Positions 15,249 through 24,166 of a stretch of DNA of 64,000 bases are shown here, piece by piece. This stretch comes from Mycolicibacterium chlorophenolicum. Lineage in GTDB: Bacteria > Actinomycetota > Actinomycetes > Mycobacteriales > Mycobacteriaceae. The position numbers and the translations under genes are program-made. Where the stretch lies: contig NZ_JYNL01000068.1 in NCBI RefSeq assembly GCF_001044235.1, forward strand, positions 20,477-84,476, given 5' to 3'. The stretch's first letter is position 1. Every line of letters begins with the position of its first letter. The notes below the pieces were generated by a model that was not told where the DNA came from, ran no database searches, and was given only the letters and a program-made list of their open reading frames with translations.

Positions 15249-17834
15249 GTGGCCCTTCCTAATCTGACGCGCGACCAAGCCGCCGAACGCGCCGCCCTGA
15301 TCACCGTCGACAGCTACCGCGTCACCCTCGATCTGACCGACGGCGACGGTGCGCCGAGCGAGACGACGTTCCGGTCGGTGACGACCGTCGAGTTCGACGC
15401 GCTCGCCGGCGCCGACACCTACCTCGACCTCGCCGCCGACACGATCCGCAGCGCGACGCTCAACGGCGCCGACATCGACGTGTCGGGCTACGACGAGTCC
15501 ACCGGCATCCCGCTGACCGGGCTGGCCAAGCACAACGTCGTCGTCGTCGACGCGGACTGCCGCTACTCCAACACCGGTGAGGGCCTGCACCGCTTTGTCG
15601 ACCCGGTCGACGACGAGGTGTACCTGTACTCGCAGTTCGAGACCGCTGACGCGAAGCGGATGTTCGCCTGCTTCGATCAGCCCGACCTGAAGGCGGCGTT
15701 CGACATCACGGTCACCGCACCCGGGCACTGGGAGGTGATCTCGAACGGCGCCACCACGGACGTCACCTGGGACGGCAAGGCCAAGCAGCACACCTTCAAG
15801 GCCACCCCGCGGATGAGCACCTACCTGGTCGCCCTGATCGCCGGCCCGTACGCCCGCTGGGACGACGTCTACTCCGACGACCACGGCGACATCCCGCTGG
15901 GGATCTTCTGCCGCAAGTCGCTCGAAGAATTCATGGACGCAGATCGCCTGTTCACCGAGACCAAACAGGGATTCTCCTTCTACCACAACAACTTCGGCAC
16001 GCCGTACGCATTCGGCAAGTACGACCAGCTGTTCGTGCCGGAGTTCAACGCGGGCGCGATGGAGAACGCGGGAGCGGTGACGTTCCTCGAGGACTACGTG
16101 TTCCGCTCCAAAGTCACCCGGTACTCCTACGAGCGCCGCGCCGAGACCGTGCTGCACGAGATGGCCCACATGTGGTTCGGCGACCTCGTCACCATGCAGT
16201 GGTGGGATGACCTGTGGCTCAACGAGTCCTTCGCGACCTTCGCGTCGGTGCTCTGCCAGGCCGAGGCCACCGAGTACACGCAGGCGTGGACGACGTTCGC
16301 CAACGTGGAGAAGTCGTGGGCCTACCGGCAGGACCAGTTGCCGTCGACCCACCCGGTGGCCGCCGACATCCCGGACCTGCACGCCGTCGAGGTGAACTTC
16401 GACGGCATCACCTACGCCAAGGGCGCCAGCGTGCTCAAGCAACTGGTGGCCTACGTCGGGCTGGACGCGTTTCTCGCCGGCCTGCGCGACTACTTCCGCG
16501 ACCACGCCTTCGGCAACGCGACGTTCGGCGATCTGCTTGGCGCGCTGGAGAAGTCGTCGGGCCGCGACCTGTCGGGCTGGGGTCGGCAGTGGCTCAAGAC
16601 CACCGGGCTGAACACCCTGCGGCCGGACTTCGACGTCGACGGTGACGGCGCGTTCACCCGGTTCGCGATCGAGCAGGGCGGCGCGAAGCCCGGGGCGGGC
16701 GAGACCCGCGTGCACCGGCTGGCCGTCGGCATCTACGACGACGACGCGTCGGGCAAGTTGGTGCGGGTGCACCGCGAGGAGCTCGACGTCGAGGGCGCGA
16801 CGACGGAGGTGCCGGGGCTGCGCGGAGTGTCGCGCGGCAAGCTGATCCTGGTCAACGACGACGACTTCACGTACTGCTCGCTGCGCCTGGACCCCGACTC
16901 CCTGCAGACCGTGCTCGCGCGGATCGCCGACATCGCCGAACCGCTCCCCCGCACGCTCGCGTGGTCGGCGGCCTGGGAGATGACCCGCGACGCCGAACTG
17001 CGTGCCCGCGACTTCGTCGCCCTGGTGATGAGCGGCCTGCACGCCGAGTCGGAAGTCGGTGTGGCGCAGCGCCTCCTGCTGCAGGCGCAGACCGCGCTGG
17101 GGTCGTACGCCGATCCGCAGTGGGCCGCCGAGAACGGTTGGCCCGCCTTCGGGGACAAGCTGCTCGACCTCGCCGGCGAGGCCGCACCCGGGTCGGACCA
17201 CCAGCTGGCGTTCGTCAACGCGCTGTGCACGTCGGTGCTCTCCCCGAATCACGTCGCGGTGCTGTCGACGCTCCTCGACAACGAGCCGGCCGCGGTGAAC
17301 CTGGAGGGACTGGTGGTCGACACCGACCTGCGCTGGCGGGTGGTGACGGCGTTGGCACGCGCGGGCGTGCTGGACGCCGACGGCCCGGAGACGCCGCTGA
17401 TCGACGCGGAAGCTCAGAACGACCCGACCGCGGCCGGGCGGCGGCATGCCGCGGCAGCGGCCGCGGCGCGCCCGCAGGCAGCGGTGAAGGAGTCGGCCTG
17501 GCAGCAGGTGGTCGAGGACGACACGCTGGCCAACATCACCGCGCGGGCGATCATCGGCGGCTTCGTGCAGCCCGGCCAGGGTGAGCTGCTGGCGCCGTTC
17601 CGGGACCGCTTCTTCGGCGCGATCTCGGGGGTGTGGGAGCGACGGTCCAGCGAGGTTGCCCAGACCGTGGTGGTCGGGCTGTATCCGTCGTGGGACATCA
17701 GCGCCGACGCGCTCGAGGCGGCCGACGGGTTCCTGGCCGACCCGGAGGTGCCGCCGGCGCTGCGCCGGCTGGTGCTCGAGGGCCGCGCCGGCGTGGAGCG
17801 CTCGCTGCGGGCGCGGGAGTTCGACGCCCGCTGA
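15249..17834 (+). CDS. pepN: Aminopeptidase N (M1 family)
   Basis: An 861-residue zinc metallopeptidase that removes N-terminal residues from peptides in the cytosol. The exopeptidase motif GAMEN is at residues 269-273 and the zinc motif HEMAH at 303-307 with the third ligand Glu326 (LWLNESFA), the standard HExxH-x18-E spacing. A C-terminal ERAP1-like helical domain follows. GTG 15249 (VALPNLTRDQ) is chosen because it gives the length I recall for Rv2467; an in-frame ATG lies at 15237. A TAATGT -10-like hexamer at 15235-15240 would make the message leaderless from that GTG. It is divergent from the mycoredoxin. Confidence 0.95.
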   Translation: MALPNLTRDQAAERAALITVDSYRVTLDLTDGDGAPSETTFRSVTTVEFDALAGADTYLDLAADTIRSATLNGADIDVSGYDESTGIPLTGLAKHNVVVVDADCRYSNTGEGLHRFVDPVDDEVYLYSQFETADAKRMFACFDQPDLKAAFDITVTAPGHWEVISNGATTDVTWDGKAKQHTFKATPRMSTYLVALIAGPYARWDDVYSDDHGDIPLGIFCRKSLEEFMDADRLFTETKQGFSFYHNNFGTPYAFGKYDQLFVPEFNAGAMENAGAVTFLEDYVFRSKVTRYSYERRAETVLHEMAHMWFGDLVTMQWWDDLWLNESFATFASVLCQAEATEYTQAWTTFANVEKSWAYRQDQLPSTHPVAADIPDLHAVEVNFDGITYAKGASVLKQLVAYVGLDAFLAGLRDYFRDHAFGNATFGDLLGALEKSSGRDLSGWGRQWLKTTGLNTLRPDFDVDGDGAFTRFAIEQGGAKPGAGETRVHRLAVGIYDDDASGKLVRVHREELDVEGATTEVPGLRGVSRGKLILVNDDDFTYCSLRLDPDSLQTVLARIADIAEPLPRTLAWSAAWEMTRDAELRARDFVALVMSGLHAESEVGVAQRLLLQAQTALGSYADPQWAAENGWPAFGDKLLDLAGEAAPGSDHQLAFVNALCTSVLSPNHVAVLSTLLDNEPAAVNLEGLVVDTDLRWRVVTALARAGVLDADGPETPLIDAEAQNDPTAAGRRHAAAAAAARPQAAVKESAWQQVVEDDTLANITARAIIGGFVQPGQGELLAPFRDRFFGAISGVWERRSSEVAQTVVVGLYPSWDISADALEAADGFLADPEVPPALRRLVLEGRAGVERSLRAREFDAR

Positions 17835-17840
17835 CCCTCT

Positions 17841-17880
17841 CCGCGAGCGAGCGTGTGTGCACGCGACACGCCGCTCGCGG
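17841..17880. repeat. GC-rich hairpin between pepN and HNH gene
   Basis: The left arm 17841-17856 (CCGCGAGCGAGCGTGT) and right arm 17866-17880 (ACACGCCGCTCGCGG) are complementary apart from one bulged base, around a 9-base loop. It begins seven bases after the pepN stop, so it could terminate or stabilise that transcript. There is no T-tract. It resembles short GC-rich intergenic palindromes found repeatedly in mycobacterial genomes. Confidence 0.5.
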
Positions 17881-17930
17881 GCGGCAGTTCGCGCACGCTC
17901 GCGGCGCCCCAGCGCGCTTAAGCTACCGCG

Positions 17931-18320
17931 GTGGCGGTCAACAGTCGCAGGACCAGAGCGGCGCGCAGGCGCAAACGCCGGGTCGCGGCCGTCGTCAACG
18001 ACCTCACCGACGCGCAGTGGACGGCGATCAAGGCCGCCTGGAACGGGTGCGCGTACTGCGGAGCAACCACCGGAACGCTGCAGCGCGACTGCGTGATGGC
18101 CATCTCGCGCGGCGGCCGCTACACCGTCGACAACGTGGTGCCCGCGTGCGGGGCGTGCAATGCCAGCAAATGCAACGACGAGGTCACCGGCTGGCTGCGC
18201 CGCAAGCGACTCGACGAGCGGCTGTTCCTCGAGCGCTACGTGCAGATCCGCGCCGACCTGATCGCCGCGGACGCCGAACGTGCAGTCACGGTAGTCGCCG
18301 AGTCGCCGCAGCTACCGTGA
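17931..18320 (+). CDS. Small HNH-fold protein with degenerate catalytic motif
   Basis: A 129-residue protein starting GTG 17931 with an extremely basic head (SRRTRAARRRKRR), then an HNH/zinc-ribbon domain: CAYCG and CGACNASKC supply four cysteines for zinc, and the metal-finger core reads QRDCVMAISRGG...VDNVVPACGACN. The first catalytic histidine, normally in D-H-V-x-P, is a cysteine here (D-C-V-M-A), while the asparagine of the motif remains. It may bind nucleic acid without cutting. A TAAGCT hexamer at 17920-17925 would give a nearly leaderless transcript. It is convergent with the DUF5130 gene. Confidence 0.8.
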   Translation: MAVNSRRTRAARRRKRRVAAVVNDLTDAQWTAIKAAWNGCAYCGATTGTLQRDCVMAISRGGRYTVDNVVPACGACNASKCNDEVTGWLRRKRLDERLFLERYVQIRADLIAADAERAVTVVAESPQLP

Positions 18321-18337
18321 GTGCACTCTCGCGAAGG

Positions 18338-18814
18338 TCAGCGGGGTGAGACGCCGGCCGACAGCACGCGGATGCCGCTGATCAGCCCGTCGATCAGGTT
18401 GCCCTCGCGGAACGATGCCGCCGCGGCCGACACCCCCAGCGGGGCCGCCTCTTCGATGCCGCGGCCCTTGACCTGCGAGCCGTAGACCACCTCGATCGCG
18501 CGCTGGTTCGGTGACACGGCGAGCAGCACCGCGTTGTCCGGAGTCGGGACCCGGCCCAGGATCGCGCGCGCCGACGCCGCGGTGTCCTCCCCCAGATCGC
18601 CGATGTACACCGCGAAGCGCGCCTGGGCCGACCGCGACCCGTACTTCAGCGCGTTGTCGAGGACCACCAGCTGCTTGGTCGGGAACGGGTAGTGCACCGA
18701 CAGCTCGCCGGGCTCGGTGACCCCGGAGATGCGTCCGCTCGCGGTGACCACCGAGCCGTACGGCAGCTCGGCGAGGTCGTAAGCGCCTGCCCGGGTGATC
18801 TCACCACTTGCCAC
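18338..18814 (-). CDS. DUF5130 family protein (Rv2468c-like)
   Basis: A 158-residue protein beginning with GTG (VASGEITRAGAYDL). It has an alpha/beta pattern resembling TPM-type domains, including DLGEDTAASARAILGRVPTP and NAVLLAVSPNQRAIEVVYGS near the middle. It has no signal peptide. Its start lies 14 bases inside the end of the upstream ctaJ-like gene, so the two are translationally coupled. I recall this protein (M. smegmatis MSMEG_4692 region) being reported with the mycobacterial respiratory supercomplex, which would fit the coupling, but that is memory rather than something the sequence shows. Confidence 0.75.
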   Translation of the reverse strand: MASGEITRAGAYDLAELPYGSVVTASGRISGVTEPGELSVHYPFPTKQLVVLDNALKYGSRSAQARFAVYIGDLGEDTAASARAILGRVPTPDNAVLLAVSPNQRAIEVVYGSQVKGRGIEEAAPLGVSAAAASFREGNLIDGLISGIRVLSAGVSPR

Positions 18815-19034
18815 TTGCGCCGCCTCCGATCGTCAGGTGTGAACCGTGGCCACCGTGGCCGTGATCTGCCGGCTCGTCGGCCGCCCACAGGATGGGGTCG
18901 TGCGTCCACGTCTCCGCGATGTTGTACGTCGCGGGATGCGGGCTCTTCTTGCGGTAGATGAGCAGCGACAGCACACCGGCCAGAGCCAGCGGTATCACCA
19001 AGAAACTCGCGTGCACCAGAGCAGTGTTGTTCAC
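18801..19034 (-). CDS. ctaJ: Probable aa3-type cytochrome oxidase small subunit CtaJ
   Basis: A 77-residue protein from GTG 19034 (VNNTALVHASFLV) with a single membrane segment (residues about 9-27, LVIPLALAGVLSLLIY), then the positive stop RKK and a cytosolic tail with HPATYNIAETWTHDPILWAA and a His/Gly-rich end (DHGHGGHGSH). The single helix, the TYNIAETW motif and the position beside pepN and DUF5130 match the accessory subunit CtaJ found in the mycobacterial III2-IV2 supercomplex. It overlaps the DUF5130 gene by 14 bases and follows the HNH gene by 25 bases. The His-rich tail might bind metal. Confidence 0.65.
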   Translation of the reverse strand: MNNTALVHASFLVIPLALAGVLSLLIYRKKSPHPATYNIAETWTHDPILWAADEPADHGHGGHGSHLTIGGGASGKW

Positions 19035-19059
19035 GGGCAAACCGTAACGCACCGGCCGT

Positions 19060-19725
19060 TCAGGCCGCGCCCTCACCCAGGTATCTGACCCACGCGGGAT
19101 CGAGTTCCTTGACGCTCGAGAGCAGCCGCCAGTGCTGGCCCTTGGGCGGCATCGGGGTGGCGCGCAGGCTCCAGCCCAGTTCGCTCAGCAGCCGGTCGGC
19201 CTTGCGGTGGTTGCAGGGCGAACACGCCGCCACGCAGTTCTCCCACGAGTGGTCGCCGCCCCGGCTGCGGGGAATGACGTGGTCGACGGTGTCGGCCTTG
19301 GCCCCGCAGTAGGCGCACCGGAAGCGGTCGCGATGCATGAGCGCCGCCCGCGTCATGGGCACCCGCGCCCGGTACGGAACCCGGACGTAAGTCCGCAGCC
19401 GGATCACCGACGGCACCACGATCGTCCTGCTGGCCGAGTGGATCACCGGCCCCATCGGGTCGTCGTGCACGACGTCGGCCTTGCCGCACATCACCATGAT
19501 CACGGCCCGGCGCATCGGCAGCGCGGTCAGCGGTTCGAACGTCGAATTCAGCAGGAGCACCCGTCGGCGCCCCCAGATCGAGGGCTCGGCCGTCGCGGCG
19601 GGGCGGGTGTCGGGTGCGGGCACCACGCTGTGCAGCGCGCGCGCCGTCGTACTGGCTGTCGGCCCGGGAGAGCCCGTCGCGGTCCGGTGGTTCCGGTGGC
19701 CGCGTCCGTTCTTGCGCTGCGCCAT
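19060..19725 (-). CDS. HNH endonuclease domain protein (Rv2469c-like)
   Basis: A 221-residue protein starting at ATG 19725, preceded by a clear GGAGG. The first 55 residues are basic and low in complexity. A middle segment (RRVLLLNSTFEPLTALPMRR) is typical of this actinobacterial HNH family, followed by an intact HNH domain: RCAYCG, DHVIPRSRGGDHSWENCVAACSPCNHRK, with the catalytic His, Asn and His and two CxxC zinc pairs. It is the first gene of an apparent operon with ctaJ and DUF5130. The cellular DNA target is unknown. Unlike the smaller HNH protein at 17931-18320, its catalytic residues are all present. Confidence 0.87.
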   Translation of the reverse strand: MAQRKNGRGHRNHRTATGSPGPTASTTARALHSVVPAPDTRPAATAEPSIWGRRRVLLLNSTFEPLTALPMRRAVIMVMCGKADVVHDDPMGPVIHSASRTIVVPSVIRLRTYVRVPYRARVPMTRAALMHRDRFRCAYCGAKADTVDHVIPRSRGGDHSWENCVAACSPCNHRKADRLLSELGWSLRATPMPPKGQHWRLLSSVKELDPAWVRYLGEGAA

Positions 19726-19883
19726 ACGTCCTCCGACCGACAGTCCACCATGGATCCCTTCCGACCGCACGACAATTCTCGTCGTGTTCGCAGGTCAGTC
19801 CGATGAACATCTCGTGACCGCACGCCGGGGACAGGTAGCCGATTACTCATGCCGACCCGGCGCGACGCCGTCAGACTGTGCCC

Positions 19884-21041
19884 ATGACCGCCGGGGGAAC
19901 CAACATCGATGACAGCGACTACGTGCGGTATCGGCCGGCTCTGGCCGTCGTCCCCCCCGGCGAGGAGGAGCTGATCTCCAAGCTGGTCCGCGATCTGCGC
20001 ACGAACAACCGCTACCAGTTCGCGAAGAGCCGCATGTTCGCGAAGTACCGCAGGCACGGCCGACCCCATGCGATCCGCGACGCGCACGCCAAGAGTTGCG
20101 CCGTGCTGCACGGCGAGCTGACCGTGCACGACGCCCTCGACCCGCCGCTAAGGCAGGGCATGTTCGCCCGGCCGGGCGCCACCTTCCCGGTGATCGCCCG
20201 GATCTCACAGACCTCGGGGGCGATCCGCTCGGATCAGGTGCGCGGCGTGCGCGGCCTCGGCCTGAAGATTCTCGGGGTGACCGGTGCCAGCGGGGAACGC
20301 GCCGACGCACGCTTCGCCGACACGAACCAGGACTTCGTGTTCGTCACCGAGCCGGCGTTCCTGTTCCGCGACGCCGCGGACTACGCCAAGGCCGGGATGC
20401 GCACCGCCAGGGCGCTCACCGCACTGCCCGACGGCGGGATGCTGCTGATCAACCGGATGCTGCGGGCCGCGCGCCGGGCCAGGCAGCGGTCCGGCCGCGA
20501 CCTGCCGGCCAAGCTGCGGGTGTTCGCCGAACCCAACCACCATCCGCTGCGTCAGACGTTCTACACCGCCGCGCCGGTGCGCTTCGGCGACTACGTGGCG
20601 AAGCTGCGGGTGGCGCCGACCCCGCAGACCGTTGCCGCGGCGGTTCCGGCGACGATCGAGGACGGCCCGTACGACGCCGCCTCGCGGGCCGTCGTCGCCT
20701 ACTTCGCGGCCGGGGCCGCCGAATACGAGGTGGCGGCCCAGCTGTGCACCGCGGGCATGCCGATCGAGGACGCCACCGTCGAGTGGTCCGAGGACCGGTC
20801 GCCGTACCGGCCGGTGGCGACCCTCCGCTTTCCTGAGCAAACGGGATACGGGGAGGCGCTTCGCGACTTCGCCGACGACGGGCTCACGTTCAATTCGTGG
20901 CGGGGCATCGCCGAGCACCGGCCGCTGGGCTCCATCAACCGGCTCAAGTTGCGGGTGTACGAGGCGTCGAGCGAATTCCGGCACTCCCGCAACGGCACCC
21001 CCTACGTCGAGCCCGCGGACCTGTCGACGTTCCCGAAATGA
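19884..21041 (+). CDS. Catalase-related heme protein
   Basis: A 385-residue protein with the core of the catalase fold but shorter than classical catalases (about 480-500 residues). IRDAHAKSCAVLHGELTV holds the histidine equivalent to the distal catalytic His. VIARISQTSG...VRGVRGLGLKILGV matches the catalase RFS...RG-x-A-x-K-F segment, and DTNQDFVFVTEPAFL matches the following conserved strand. The ATG at 19884 is used; GTG 19878 is two codons upstream. Such catalase-like proteins can act as peroxidases or fatty-acid hydroperoxide enzymes. It is divergent from the HNH gene with a 158-base gap. Confidence 0.78.
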   Translation: MTAGGTNIDDSDYVRYRPALAVVPPGEEELISKLVRDLRTNNRYQFAKSRMFAKYRRHGRPHAIRDAHAKSCAVLHGELTVHDALDPPLRQGMFARPGATFPVIARISQTSGAIRSDQVRGVRGLGLKILGVTGASGERADARFADTNQDFVFVTEPAFLFRDAADYAKAGMRTARALTALPDGGMLLINRMLRAARRARQRSGRDLPAKLRVFAEPNHHPLRQTFYTAAPVRFGDYVAKLRVAPTPQTVAAAVPATIEDGPYDAASRAVVAYFAAGAAEYEVAAQLCTAGMPIEDATVEWSEDRSPYRPVATLRFPEQTGYGEALRDFADDGLTFNSWRGIAEHRPLGSINRLKLRVYEASSEFRHSRNGTPYVEPADLSTFPK

Positions 21042-21119
21042 GGTCCCCGGCCGTCCGCCGCGGCTAACCCCCGGCCATTAGCGAGAATTGGCGGTCGCCC
21101 GCCATTAGACTCCCATGAC

Positions 21120-23714
21120 ATGCCGCACGGTTGGCAGTTGCTCGACCGCCCCCGAGAATTCGACGCGGTCCGTTCTGCGCTGACCGGCGCCGGCTCCTAC
21201 GGCGTGGTGCTGGTCGGCGATGCCGGCGTCGGCAAGACGACGCTGGCGCGCTCGGTCACCGAATCCCTGCGCTCCCAAGTGCACTGGGTGGCCTCCACCG
21301 AATCGTCGCGCAGCATCCCGCTCGGGGTGTTCGCCCACCTCGTCGGCGGCAGCTCTTCGCGCGATGCGACGGCACTGCTGGCGTCGGCACGCGAATCGCT
21401 TGTCTCACAGGGCAACAGCATTGTCGGAGTGGACGACGCCCACCTGCTCGACGAGTTGTCGGCCACGCTGCTGCACCAGATGGCCGTCGATCAGACCGGC
21501 CGCATCCTGGCCACCGTGCGCAGCGGGGAACCGGTGCCCGACGCGGTGACGTCGCTGTGGAAGGACGGCTACCTGCGCCGGATAGAACTCCAGCCGTTCA
21601 CCAAGCAGCAGAGCGTCCAGCTGGTCGAGTCGGTGATCGGCGGGCGCCTCGAGGGTCTGTCGGCCGACCTGATGTGGGAGTCCTCCGGCGGTAATCCCCT
21701 GTTTCTACGGCACCTGGTGGAGGGATCCATCGACGCGGGCACCCTGAAGCGGGTCGACGACGTCTGGCAGCTGCGCGGTCCGACGGCCGTGCCGTCGGGG
21801 TTGGTGGCGCTGCTGGAGAGCCGGCTCGAGCATGCCGGCGACACCGTCCTGACCGCACTCAAACTGCTGGCGCTGTGCGAGCCCCTCGACATCGACGCGC
21901 TCACCGAACTCGCGGGCGACGCCGCCGTCGACGACGCCGAGATGCGCGGCCTGATCCGCTTCCAGCAGGACGGGCCCGTGCTCAACGCCCGCTTCAGCCA
22001 CCCGCTGGTCGGCGACGTGGTGCGCAGCAAGGTGGGCCGCGCGGCCGAACGGCGGCTCAAGGGTCAGGTGGTGCAGATCCTGCGCCGGCGCGGACTCGAC
22101 ACCGCGGCCAGCCGGATCCGGATGGCGCAGCTGTCGATCGACAGCGATCAGCCCGTCGACACCGAACTGCTCACCTCGGCGGCCAAGGACGCGATCTACC
22201 TGTCCAACCTGCCGCTCGGAGAACGCTTGGCGCGCAGGGCGTTCGAGCGGACGGGCAGCCTCGCCGACGGTGCCCTGCTGTCCCGGGCACTGCTGTGGCA
22301 GGGCAAACCCGCCGCCGCCGACGCGATTCTGGCCCAGTTCGCCCCGGCCGACCTCGACGAGGTGCAACTGGTGCAGTGGGGTGTGCCGAGGGCGTCGACG
22401 CTGTTCTGGTCGATGAGCGAGGTGGCCGCCGCACACGAGGTGCTCGCGCTGGCCAACGAGCGGGTCCGGCATCCTGCGCTGCGGCTCATCCTGGACGCCA
22501 CCGAGGCCGCAATGGCCGTGCACGAGAACCGCATCGAGGAGGGCATCGCCGAAGCGCTGCGGGTGCTCGCCGATCCGCAGGCTCCCGATCAGGCCGTCGA
22601 GTTCGCCGCATTCGCCGCCGGTCTGGCGATGCCCGTCGCCGGCCGCGGCGACGAGTTCGAACCGATCGCCGCGCGGTGTCGCGCCGAGCAGAAGACCACC
22701 GACGGCATGATCCGGGTGATGGTCCGGTACTGCGACGTGCTCGCGCTGACGCACACCGGCCAATTCGACCTGGCCGACAAGAGGGCCGCCGCCTACGCCG
22801 ACTTCTCGTCGGTCGGTCAGTTCCTCGCCTGGGCCATCGCCAAGATCATGGCCGGCGCGGTCGCCACCGCCCGCGGCGACTTCCCCGAGGTCGTCTCGTC
22901 CATCGAGCAGGCCCTCGCCGCGCTGTCGGCGGAGAGCCCGCTGCCGTGGCAACTGCCGGGGCGGCTGCTGCTGGCGCGGGCCTACGCCGCGCTGGGCCGG
23001 ATCGGTGAGGCCGAGCGCGTCCTCACCGACGCCGCCGAGCACTCGGGTCCGTCGATGGCGCTGCACGAACCTCAGCGACTGATCGCCCGGTCGTGGTACG
23101 CGGCCGCGAAGGGGATGGAGCGCAACGCCGTCGAACTGGCGCGCGCCGCGGCGGACAACGCCCACCGGTCCGGGCAGCACGCCTTGGAGGCCGAGGCGCT
23201 GCACCACGCGACGCGCTTCGGCGACCGCACCACCGCGGCCCGGCTCGCCGAACTGGCCGGCCTGGTCCACGGAAACCTCGCCGCGCTGTACGCCCGGCAT
23301 GCCGCGGCCGTCGCCGCAGCGGACGCCGCCGCCCTGGAAGCGGTCAGCGCCGAGTTCGAGCGCGCCGGTCTGCTGCTGTCCGCCGCAGACGCGGCGGCGC
23401 AGGCGGCCCCGCTGTACGACGCCGCGGGCGATCGCCGCCGCACCAGCGAGTCCGGCGCCACGGCGCTGCGGCTCGCCGAGGCGTGCGGTGGGGCGACCAC
23501 CCCGGCGATCCGGACCGCGGCGCGGCCGCTGCCGCTGACGCCGCGGGAACGGGAGATCGCCGAACTGGTGTCGGCGGGGCTGTCCAACCGTGAGGTCGCC
23601 GAGCAGCTCACGCTGTCGGTGCGCACGGTCGAGGGGCACGTCTACCGCGCCTGCTTCAAGCTCGACGTCGCCGACCGCGACGAGCTCGCCAGGGTGGTCG
23701 GCAAGAAGAGGTGA
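21120..23714 (+). CDS. LuxR-family regulator of the LAL type (AAA ATPase + HTH)
   Basis: An 864-residue regulator. The N-terminal AAA/STAND ATPase has Walker A GDAGVGKT at residues 33-40 and a Walker B strand SIVGVDDAHLLDE near 100-112. A long helical TPR-like middle follows (about residues 330-780). The C-terminal LuxR helix-turn-helix is LTPREREIAELVSAGLSNRE with EQLTLSVRTVEGHVY. The usual role is ATP-dependent, ligand-responsive activation. A TAGACT hexamer at 21106-21111 ends eight bases before the ATG, again suggesting a leaderless or near-leaderless transcript. No target is evident; neighbours are a catalase-like protein and glbO. Confidence 0.9.
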   Translation: MPHGWQLLDRPREFDAVRSALTGAGSYGVVLVGDAGVGKTTLARSVTESLRSQVHWVASTESSRSIPLGVFAHLVGGSSSRDATALLASARESLVSQGNSIVGVDDAHLLDELSATLLHQMAVDQTGRILATVRSGEPVPDAVTSLWKDGYLRRIELQPFTKQQSVQLVESVIGGRLEGLSADLMWESSGGNPLFLRHLVEGSIDAGTLKRVDDVWQLRGPTAVPSGLVALLESRLEHAGDTVLTALKLLALCEPLDIDALTELAGDAAVDDAEMRGLIRFQQDGPVLNARFSHPLVGDVVRSKVGRAAERRLKGQVVQILRRRGLDTAASRIRMAQLSIDSDQPVDTELLTSAAKDAIYLSNLPLGERLARRAFERTGSLADGALLSRALLWQGKPAAADAILAQFAPADLDEVQLVQWGVPRASTLFWSMSEVAAAHEVLALANERVRHPALRLILDATEAAMAVHENRIEEGIAEALRVLADPQAPDQAVEFAAFAAGLAMPVAGRGDEFEPIAARCRAEQKTTDGMIRVMVRYCDVLALTHTGQFDLADKRAAAYADFSSVGQFLAWAIAKIMAGAVATARGDFPEVVSSIEQALAALSAESPLPWQLPGRLLLARAYAALGRIGEAERVLTDAAEHSGPSMALHEPQRLIARSWYAAAKGMERNAVELARAAADNAHRSGQHALEAEALHHATRFGDRTTAARLAELAGLVHGNLAALYARHAAAVAAADAAALEAVSAEFERAGLLLSAADAAAQAAPLYDAAGDRRRTSESGATALRLAEACGGATTPAIRTAARPLPLTPREREIAELVSAGLSNREVAEQLTLSVRTVEGHVYRACFKLDVADRDELARVVGKKR

Positions 23715-23759
23715 CCGCCGGGTGAGCCCGGCGGGCGTGATGGACCACAATGGTCGGTG

Positions 23760-24149
23760 ATGGATCAACAATCGTTCTATGACGCGGTCGGCGGCCACGA
23801 AACGTTCCGCACCATCGTGTCGCGGTTCTATCAGCAGGTGCGCGACGACGAGATCCTGCGGCCGCTGTATCCCGAGGACGAACTCGACGCGGCCGAGGAG
23901 CGTCTGCTGTTGTTCCTCGAGCAGTACTGGGGCGGCCCGCGCACCTACTCCGAGCAGCGCGGGCACCCGCGGCTGCGGATGCGCCACGCGCCGTTCCGGA
24001 TCGGCTATCTCGAGCGCGACGCGTGGCTGCGGTGCATGCACACCGCAGTGGCCGAGATCGACGCCCAGACCCTCGACGACGCGCACCGCCAGGAGTTGAT
24101 CGCCTACCTGGAGATGGCTGCGCAGTCGATGGTCAACTCGCCGTTCTGA
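23760..24149 (+). CDS. glbO: Truncated hemoglobin, group II
   Basis: A 129-residue trHbO. Key residues are Tyr24 (B10, RFY), Tyr37 (CD1, RPLYPED), the proximal His76 in RLRMRHAPFR and Trp89 (G8, ERDAWL). The stretch LEQYWGGPRTYSEQRGHPRL is characteristic. It binds O2/NO and has been linked to respiration and redox sensing in mycobacteria (Rv2470). The start is taken as ATG 23760; a GTG directly before it is in frame and would add one residue. It converges with the downstream operon, with 17 bases between stops. Confidence 0.95.
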   Translation: MDQQSFYDAVGGHETFRTIVSRFYQQVRDDEILRPLYPEDELDAAEERLLLFLEQYWGGPRTYSEQRGHPRLRMRHAPFRIGYLERDAWLRCMHTAVAEIDAQTLDDAHRQELIAYLEMAAQSMVNSPF

Positions 24150-24166
24150 GCGTCGCGAGCGAGGCG

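Noticed and set aside
15234..17447. A 737-codon minus-strand open frame opposite pepN
   Set aside because: It is a composition artefact of GC-rich codons; pepN has all its active-site motifs in the plus frame.
19768..19786. A small inverted repeat CACGAC-N7-GTCGTG between the HNH and catalase-like genes
   Set aside because: Six-base GC-rich arms are frequent by chance in this composition; nothing else supports a site.
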